Source: Caulobacteraceae bacterium
GTDB lineage: Bacteria > Pseudomonadota > Alphaproteobacteria > Caulobacterales > Caulobacteraceae
Assembly: GCA_003161535.1 (NCBI GenBank)
Contig: PMOM01000195.1
Location: forward strand, 1-15,629
Length of the DNA: 15,629 nucleotides
Reading direction: 5' to 3'
In this document: piece by piece, positions 11,063 through 15,629 of the stretch
Layout of the letters: the number at the start of each line of letters is the position of its first letter
Numbering within the stretch: position 1 is the first letter of the stretch
Program-made: the position numbers and the translations under genes
Notes under the pieces: model-generated
Databases searched by the model: none
What the model saw: only the letters and a program-made list of their open reading frames with translations
What the model was told of the DNA's origin: nothing

Positions 11063-12103
11063 GGCTTTCACCCCCTGTGAGGATGCGTCGGCGTGTCGCA
11101 GATGCTGACTGATGCCGAAGGCGTCCTCCAGCGTCCGCAGCAGAGAGTAGTGATTGTAGGGCGTATCATCTTTCACGCCTCGCGGCCCGTGGTTGGTGAT
11201 CACGATGGTCGGGATGTGGCCGCCGCCGTAGTTCGAAGCGGCGGTCGGCGTCACCGCACAGCAGCCCTCCCGCGTTGGGCCCGATCCTTCGTCGAAGGTG
11301 ATGACGATGGCGAAGTTCTGCTTCGAGCGCCAGGCCGCGGTCGCCAGGATCTCGCCCACCAGCTTGCCGATCACGGCGTCGCCGCGCCGGATCAGAGGCC
11401 CGACGTTGGAGCCGATGCAATCGGCCGGCACGCCGGCGCCGTACAGGCCGTGCATCTCGTTGCATTGGTTGGGGACGATCAGGGCGAAGTTGGGCAGATG
11501 GCCACTCGCCAGATCGGCCTCCAGCTGATCGAAACCGACGATGTGGCTCGCGCGATCGCGATCGTGCTGGACGGAGGCGAAATTCATGAAGCCCGAGTGC
11601 TTGGACGCGTAAAGCGCGGTGGGATCGCCGGCGATGTAGGCCAGGGAGCCGGGAGTCGGCAGACTCTCGTAATAGCCCTTCCAGGTCATGCCCACGGCCG
11701 CGAGCTGGTCGCCCAGGTGGGGCGCGTACACCGTGTGATCGGGATATCCCGGCTGCCGGGTCGCGCTCCAGCACGCCGGATCGGTGGAACCCGGTTTGCA
11801 ATAGAAGGCGTCGTCGTCGTGGATGCCGAAGGTGTCTCCGCCCAGGAGGGCCACGTAGTTGGCTTCGCTGGGATGGACCTCGCCGTAGAAGTGCGTCGCG
11901 TCGCCATAGCGCTTGGCCAGGGCGGCGATGTTGGGCGCGTCGATGCCGCTCACCACCTGGTCGTAGTTCTTGTTTTCCTCGACGATGACGAAGATGTGGG
12001 CGTAGCGCGGCACGCCCTCCAGATTGGGAGCGGCTCGCGCGGTCGTGGAAATGATCCCGGCCGCCAGGGCCAGGGTCGCGGCAAATCCTCGAGCGACAAT
12101 CAT
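11045..12103 (-). CDS. Secreted phosphoesterase (PF04185, AcpA / phospholipase C-like)
   Basis: The 352-aa enzyme belongs to the phosphoesterase family that includes acid phosphatases such as AcpA and bacterial phospholipases C. A signal peptide (about 1-25, ending TARAA) indicates periplasmic or secreted action. Family motifs: HIFVIVEENKNYDQVVSG (metal-binding Glu43-Asn44), HPSEANYVALLGGD (Ser79 at the place of the catalytic residue), VITFDEGSG (Asp271-Glu272, metal site), IPTIVITNHGPRG, and the closing NHYSLLRTLEDAFG. Six cysteines in the mature part (102, 111, 214, 229, 281, 282) fit disulfides. The start ATG 12103 has a strong GGAGGGGG ribosome-binding site. The gene is monocistronic: 204 bp separate it from the fimbria operon and it is divergent from tRNA-Asn. 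The substrate cannot be decided; phosphomonoesterase is more likely than phospholipase given the size. Confidence 0.9.
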   Translation of the reverse strand: MIVARGFAATLALAAGIISTTARAAPNLEGVPRYAHIFVIVEENKNYDQVVSGIDAPNIAALAKRYGDATHFYGEVHPSEANYVALLGGDTFGIHDDDAFYCKPGSTDPACWSATRQPGYPDHTVYAPHLGDQLAAVGMTWKGYYESLPTPGSLAYIAGDPTALYASKHSGFMNFASVQHDRDRASHIVGFDQLEADLASGHLPNFALIVPNQCNEMHGLYGAGVPADCIGSNVGPLIRRGDAVIGKLVGEILATAAWRSKQNFAIVITFDEGSGPTREGCCAVTPTAASNYGGGHIPTIVITNHGPRGVKDDTPYNHYSLLRTLEDAFGISQHLRHADASSQGVKAMSPLF

Positions 12104-12217
12104 AAACCCCCTCCAACCCGGCGCGGCCGCGATGCGCCACCTGACAGCACGATTGTGACAAATAGCCGGTCACCCGGGCCGGCGCCCGCGGTTTTTGCCG
12201 CCGGCCCGGCGCTTTCC

Positions 12218-12246
12218 TTGCGCGCCCGCGCGCCCCAAGCTAAGAG
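12218..12246 (+). promoter_or_regulatory. Candidate promoter of tRNA-Asn
   Basis: TTGCGC (12218-12223), 17 nt, then TAAGAG (12241-12246). Read as the Caulobacter housekeeping pattern TTGACgS-N10-14-GCTANAWC it is TTGCGCG-N14-GCTAAGAG, a fair match, about 25 nt ahead of the tRNA. Confidence 0.38.
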
Positions 12247-12271
12247 CCGCTTCCTTCGTTCGATGCCCTGA

Positions 12272-12347
12272 TCCTCGGTAGCTCAGTTGGTAGAGCAGCC
12301 GGCTGTTAACCGGCGGGTCGCAGGTTCGAGTCCTGCCCGGGGAGCCA
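12272..12347 (+). tRNA. tRNA-Asn (anticodon GTT)
   Basis: 76-nt cloverleaf: acceptor TCCTCGG / CCGGGGA (one T-G wobble), D arm GCTC..GAGC, anticodon stem with loop CTGTTAA (anticodon GTT at 12305-12307), T arm with GTTCGAGTC, discriminator G, CCA encoded at 12345-12347. These fit bacterial tRNA-Asn. The gene for the alpha/beta hydrolase follows on the same strand. Confidence 0.97.
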
Positions 12348-12429
12348 GCCTCATCCTTCGAGGCCAAGCCGCATCGTCAGGTCGAGGAGCGCCGGGCTGA
12401 CACGCTGGACCAGCCTCATCGGGATCGCC

Positions 12430-13323
12430 GTGACCATCTTCGTCGCGGCTGGCGCGGGCGCGGCGGCCGCGCCTCTCTACGCCGATTGCCGGGGCGAGGC
12501 GTCGGCATCGCCGACGGTGATCCTGGAAGCTGGAGCCTTCGGAACCTCGGCCGACTGGGATTTCGTGCTGGATGATCTGGCCAAGGGCGGGCGGGTGTGC
12601 GCCTACGATCGGGCGGGCCTGGGCCGCTCGCCGCCGACGCCGGACGCCACCGACGCGCTCGCCAAGGCGGCGGAACTGGGTGCCTTGCTGGACCAACTTC
12701 ACGAGACGGAGCCGGTGATTCTGGTCGGCCATTCCAACGGCGCCCTTTACATCGAAGCTTTCGCGGGACGCTCGCCTGGGCGGGTGGCGGGACTGGTCTA
12801 TGTCAACGGCGTCGGCTCCGACGATCTTGACGACCCGCTCTTGCTGCGCGCCCTGGCGCGGGAGCGGCGCCTTTCGGACCTGGCGGTGATCGCCGCTCGA
12901 TTGGGCCTGAGCCCTCTGATCGCCTCGCGGTTGATCGGCGATGAGGGGTTGGGCGGCGAGGCGGCGGCGCGCAAGCGGGTGGCCCTGACCTCCCTCGCCT
13001 CCCTGCGTGTCGCCCGTGATGAAGACAGGGCGATCGTTCCAGCCCTTAAGACTGTGCGTGCATTGGGAGATGCGACCCGCCTCATCCCCACGGTGGTCAT
13101 CGTCGGAGCGCCCTATCCAAAAGAGCGCCTCGCCCGGGCCTGGCGGGCGGCTGAGATCGCGCCGGCCGCGCGCGCCGACCATGCCTGGATTCTCGATGCG
13201 CCCGGCGCCAGTCACGTCTCGCCGCTTGCCCGCGACCGCGCCTACATCGACGCCGCCGTGGGCTGGCTGCGCGCGCCCTTCGTCGCCCGATCTAAAGACA
13301 CCGTCCCGGCTCCCGCGCATTGA
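12430..13323 (+). CDS. Secreted alpha/beta-hydrolase fold protein
   Basis: Probable exported hydrolase (esterase-like) of unknown substrate. From GTG 12430 it has 297 residues. Fold landmarks: oxyanion-region strand VILEAGAFGTSADW (30-43), CAYDRAGLGRS (57-67), nucleophile elbow VGHSNG with Ser102, lid-like helical region (about 135-200), and catalytic-His loop GASHVSP (His262). The acid usually found after strand 7 is not obvious: that position reads VVIVGAPYPKERL. The start is uncertain. GTG 12430 cuts into a hydrophobic signal sequence and has no good ribosome-binding site. In the same frame, CTG at 12397 has GAGGAG seven bases upstream and would give TRWTSLIGIAVTIFVAAGAG, a complete signal peptide (308 aa). 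No ATG, GTG or TTG lies between it and the tRNA. The gene lies alone behind tRNA-Asn. Confidence 0.85.
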   Translation: MTIFVAAGAGAAAAPLYADCRGEASASPTVILEAGAFGTSADWDFVLDDLAKGGRVCAYDRAGLGRSPPTPDATDALAKAAELGALLDQLHETEPVILVGHSNGALYIEAFAGRSPGRVAGLVYVNGVGSDDLDDPLLLRALARERRLSDLAVIAARLGLSPLIASRLIGDEGLGGEAAARKRVALTSLASLRVARDEDRAIVPALKTVRALGDATRLIPTVVIVGAPYPKERLARAWRAAEIAPAARADHAWILDAPGASHVSPLARDRAYIDAAVGWLRAPFVARSKDTVPAPAH

Positions 13324-13453
13324 GCCCGTCTTGCTCGCAAGGCCCCATTGAGCGACACCATGCCGGCTGATGAAGTCGAACGCTTTCTTCCCAATGGGCC
13401 GACGCCTTCACGCTCGCGCCCTAGCGGATATGAAAACTTGGAGAGTCTGAACG

Positions 13454-14632
13454 ATGATCCGAAGAGCCCTCATCGCCCTTGTTGTGCTGACGATTGTCCC
13501 GCCGGCCATCGCCGCGGCGCGCGGCTATCTTGGCGTGGCGTTTGCGAGCCTTCCCCCGACGCGCGTGAACCCACTAACCGGCGAGGCGCGCATGCAGACC
13601 GGCGTGCTCGTCGCCAATGTGCTTGCCGGAAGCGCCGCGCAGCGGGCGGGTTTGAAGCCGGGCGAGATCGTCACGCGAATCAATGGCGTGGCCGTCGCCA
13701 GTCCCCAATCCGCCGTCGATGCCGTCGCTCATCATGGCGCGGGCGAAAGGCTATCGGTGACCGTCATCGACACGTCGCGGGGATTTATTCAGCAAAACCT
13801 CATCATCACATTGGCCGCCAATCCGCCGACCGGTTTCTTGGCGACGGCCGGGAACAATTTCGCCTCGCCGCCGCGGGCCGCGCCCACGCGCGGGGCCGGC
13901 GCTGGTCCGGCCGCGCCGGTTCTGCTTCGCCCTCTGCGGGCGGGCTATTGCGCGGCCATGGCGCCGCCGGGCTGGCGGGTCACCGACGCCAACAAGGAAG
14001 CCTCCGCGTTCACTGTCGCGTCGTCGAGCGGCGCCCTGCGCGCCAGCTACGGCATCGTTGGCATCAACAGTGGCCAGGCGGCGGGCTACTACGGCCCGCA
14101 ATTCCGTTCGCCGGCGGCGTTCGCGCAATTCATGGGCGGCGCGGTGTTCGGGGGCCAGGCCGTCGCTCAGCCGCCGCGATTGATGGCGTACGGCTTCCAA
14201 TTGATCACGTGGGAAACGCGGAACGGCTACAGCGGCTTTTCGATCTACAAGGTCTACCCTCTGCCGTCGGATCCTCGTGGCTACATCGTCTCCATGTACA
14301 TCGGCGGCGCGCCGTCGACCCAGGCCAAACGCCTCGCGCCCCTCGCCGTGGGTGTGGCGACCACCATCCGCTGCAACACCCAGCTACGCCCGCCGCCGCC
14401 CAATGATTTCCATCCCGCGCGCGGCGCGACCTGCTTTGGCGGCGAATGCCGCGAGAGCGATGCGGCTGGCAGCGACTTCAATTCAATTCTCGGCACGGGC
14501 TATGTGCACGATTCCGCCGGCAACAACTTCTATGTCGGGGACGAAAACTGGATCGAAAATGGACGCGATGGCCCTGGCTACTACAAGACAAACGGCAACG
14601 ACGTCACCAAGCTGACCCCGGGGTTGCAATAG
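13454..14632 (+). CDS. Exported PDZ-domain protein with uncharacterised C-terminal domains
   Basis: The 392-aa protein has a signal peptide (1-21, MIRRALIALVVLTIVPPAIA). A PDZ domain follows (about 24-122) with the carboxylate-loop-like GYLGVAF, the conserved GVLVANVLAGSAAQRAGLKPGE and VTRINGVAV, and SVTVIDTSRG. Next come a Pro/Ala/Gly linker (123-160) and a C-terminal region (about 163-320) that I do not recognise, bounded by two cysteines (GYCAAM and IRCNTQ). A Cys-containing tail (CFGGECRESD) and an Asn/Gly/Tyr-rich end (GNNFYVGDENWIENGRDGPG) close the protein. There is no HtrA- or CtpA-type protease domain, so it is not a protease as far as can be seen. The PDZ domain probably binds C-termini or misfolded envelope proteins. 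ATG 13454 has GGAGAG eight bases upstream. It ends 6 bp before the convergent gloA stop, and the 130-bp gap before it holds nothing that I can identify. Confidence 0.85.
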   Translation: MIRRALIALVVLTIVPPAIAAARGYLGVAFASLPPTRVNPLTGEARMQTGVLVANVLAGSAAQRAGLKPGEIVTRINGVAVASPQSAVDAVAHHGAGERLSVTVIDTSRGFIQQNLIITLAANPPTGFLATAGNNFASPPRAAPTRGAGAGPAAPVLLRPLRAGYCAAMAPPGWRVTDANKEASAFTVASSSGALRASYGIVGINSGQAAGYYGPQFRSPAAFAQFMGGAVFGGQAVAQPPRLMAYGFQLITWETRNGYSGFSIYKVYPLPSDPRGYIVSMYIGGAPSTQAKRLAPLAVGVATTIRCNTQLRPPPPNDFHPARGATCFGGECRESDAAGSDFNSILGTGYVHDSAGNNFYVGDENWIENGRDGPGYYKTNGNDVTKLTPGLQ

Positions 14633-14638
14633 ACGCGC

Positions 14639-15079
14639 CTACCAGGCTCCGACGTTCTGCATCGAGGTCCACGGCTCGGCAGGTGTCAGCGCGCCCCCCT
14701 TCTGCAGCAGTTCTATGGAGATGCCGTCCGGGGAGCGCACAAAAGCCATGTGGCCGTCGCGGGGCGGACGGTTGATGGTCACGCCGGCGTCCATCAGCCG
14801 TTGGCAGAGGGCGTGGATGTCATCCACCTGATAGGCGAGATGGCCGAAATTGCGCCCTTCCCCATAGGCCTGCGGATCCCAGTTGTGGGTGAGCTCCACC
14901 ATCGGCGCTCGCTTGGCCTTGGCCGCCTCGACGTCATCGGGCGCGGCCAGAAAGACCAGGGTGAAACGCCCGGCGGGGTTGTCGACACGGCTGACTTCCT
15001 CAAGTCCCAGCTTCGCGCAATAGAAGTCCAGCGCCCCCGGAAGGTCGGTGACCCGCACCATGGTGTGAAGATATCTCAC
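14639..15079 (-). CDS. gloA: Glyoxalase I (lactoylglutathione lyase)
   Basis: Converts the hemithioacetal of methylglyoxal and glutathione into S-lactoylglutathione in the cytoplasm, the first step of methylglyoxal detoxification. The 146-aa product begins MRYLHTMVRVTDLPGALDFY, the standard GloA start, and keeps all four metal ligands expected from E. coli GloA: His5 (YLHTM), Glu62 (MVELTHNW), His80 (FGHLAYQV) and Glu123 (GISIELLQ). It is a two-module VOC-fold protein of normal length with a C-terminal tail ending QNVGAW. GTG at 15079-15077 is chosen because AAGGAG lies seven bases upstream and the protein then starts exactly like the family; an open frame 27 bp further up adds no homology. 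It is convergent with the PDZ gene and divergent from the RND adaptor. No glyoxalase II gene is nearby. Confidence 0.93.
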   Translation of the reverse strand: MRYLHTMVRVTDLPGALDFYCAKLGLEEVSRVDNPAGRFTLVFLAAPDDVEAAKAKRAPMVELTHNWDPQAYGEGRNFGHLAYQVDDIHALCQRLMDAGVTINRPPRDGHMAFVRSPDGISIELLQKGGALTPAEPWTSMQNVGAW

Positions 15080-15092
15080 GCAAAGTCTCCTT

Positions 15093-15108
15093 GGTTGATG
15101 CCCCAACC
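15093..15108. promoter_or_regulatory. Small inverted repeat in the gloA / RND-adaptor divergent gap
   Basis: GGTTG / CAACC with a 6-nt loop lies immediately upstream of the gloA ribosome-binding site (15087-15092). The 113-bp gap (15080-15192) must hold promoters for both divergent genes, but I could not pick convincing -35/-10 boxes. The repeat could be an operator or chance. Confidence 0.2.
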
Positions 15109-15192
15109 TTAACTCGATCTAGCCCAATCTGGCGTGAAACCTGTCCGCGTTTTCATTTGCGTCGAGACAGGGCGCGACGGAAAAGGCGATTC

Positions 15193-15629
15193 ATGCGCTT
15201 CAAGCCAGCCTATGTCGTGGTCGCCGCAATCGTGGCGGCGGTCTTCGCCTACCTCCTGTTGCGCCCCTTGCTGGGGCACGACACCAAGACCGCGCGGGCG
15301 GCGCAGGCGGCCAAGGCGTCGGCCGTCGCCCCCCTGCCTCTGGTGCGGGTCAGCCTGACGCCGGAGTGGCAGCATGCCTATGGCGTGACCATCCGCGGTC
15401 GCACCCAGGCGGCGCGGACGGTGGTCGTGCGATCGGAGACCGCCGGGGTGGTGGCCGCCACGCCCATCCTGCAGGGCACATTCGTTCGCGGTGGAACCCT
15501 GCTTTGCCGCCTGGCCGTCGACGCCCGCCAGGCGTCCCTCGACCAGATGCGCGCCGAGATGAGGGCCAAGCAGCTGCAGATGCAGGCCTCGGCTAACCTG
15601 GCCGCCAAGGGATTCCGCTCCAAGACCCA
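15193..15629 (+). CDS. RND-efflux periplasmic adaptor (membrane fusion protein), 5' part
   Basis: The 145 residues visible before the right edge start MRFKPAYVVVAAIVAAVFAY, an N-terminal membrane anchor or signal. An Ala/Lys-rich linker and LVRVSLTPEWQHAYGVTIRG follow, the first beta strands typical of RND adaptors (VxV..v.pxxxxxxxxxxG). Then comes the lipoyl-like half TVVVRSETAGVVAATPILQGTFVRGGTLLCRL, followed by the start of the hairpin helix (DARQASLDQMRAEMRAKQLQMQ). Adaptors of this family link an inner-membrane RND pump to a TolC-type channel; the TolC-family gene in this window is 12 kb away and need not be its partner. ATG 15193 has AAAAGG nearby upstream. An RND transporter gene is expected just beyond the window. 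Confidence 0.88.
   Translation, partial: MRFKPAYVVVAAIVAAVFAYLLLRPLLGHDTKTARAAQAAKASAVAPLPLVRVSLTPEWQHAYGVTIRGRTQAARTVVVRSETAGVVAATPILQGTFVRGGTLLCRLAVDARQASLDQMRAEMRAKQLQMQASANLAAKGFRSKT

Noticed and set aside
12133..12165. Possible Pho box ahead of the phosphoesterase: TTGTCA and CTGTCA in direct orientation on the minus strand.
   Set aside because: The two half-sites are 14 bp apart start to start; PhoB half-sites repeat every 11 bp and the AT-rich linker is missing.
11166..12173. Second long minus-strand frame overlapping the phosphoesterase.
   Set aside because: Arg-rich out-of-frame translation of the same DNA; the PF04185 motifs are in the other frame.
12283..13320. Open minus-strand frame of 345 codons opposite the alpha/beta hydrolase.
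   Set aside because: It ends inside tRNA-Asn and has no recognisable motif, while the opposite strand carries the hydrolase signature.

Overview
The window looks like a piece of a high-GC alphaproteobacterial chromosome, most likely from the Caulobacterales (Caulobacter, Phenylobacterium or a close relative). The strongest pointer is a gene for PopZ, the polar organizing protein, lying directly upstream of valS and downstream of a TolC-type outer-membrane gene and a PIMT-family gene. From memory this matches the C. crescentus arrangement. The assignment rests on recognising protein sequences and gene order; no search was run.

Layout: (1) 1-3830, minus strand: PIMT-like methyltransferase, TolC-family outer-membrane protein, popZ and valS (3' end off the window). 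This is a housekeeping and cell-polarity block. (2) 3835-3908: tRNA-Cys(GCA), plus strand. (3) 3938-10840, minus strand: a six-gene chaperone-usher fimbria operon. In transcription order it holds two near-identical 172-aa DUF4402 pilins, a third divergent subunit, a PapD-like periplasmic chaperone, a large divergent usher and a two-domain DUF4402 protein that may be the tip or adhesin subunit. (4) 11045-12103, minus strand: a secreted PF04185 phosphoesterase. (5) 12272-12347: tRNA-Asn(GTT), plus strand. (6) 12397-14632, plus strand: a secreted alpha/beta hydrolase and an exported PDZ-domain protein. (7) 14639-15079, minus strand: gloA, glyoxalase I. (8) 15193 to the end, plus strand: the 5' part of an RND-efflux periplasmic adaptor.

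How the fimbria genes fit together: the four subunits carry signal peptides, consist mainly of beta-strand-type Thr/Ser/Gly/Val sequence, and end in a hydrophobic strand with a penultimate tyrosine (Y-N or Y-D). That is the tail by which PapD-like chaperones hold pilins. The chaperone would deliver them to the usher for assembly on the cell surface. The two first genes are probably the major pilin. They are separated from the next genes by duplicated spacers that can fold into the same hairpin, possibly to set subunit stoichiometry.

The most interesting items are this divergent fimbria operon and its duplicated intergenic hairpins, a PopZ with a short, nearly charge-neutral linker, a PIMT homologue whose SAM-binding motif has decayed, a 35-36 bp tandem duplication of the phosphoesterase gene's tail, and a probable CTG start codon on the alpha/beta hydrolase.
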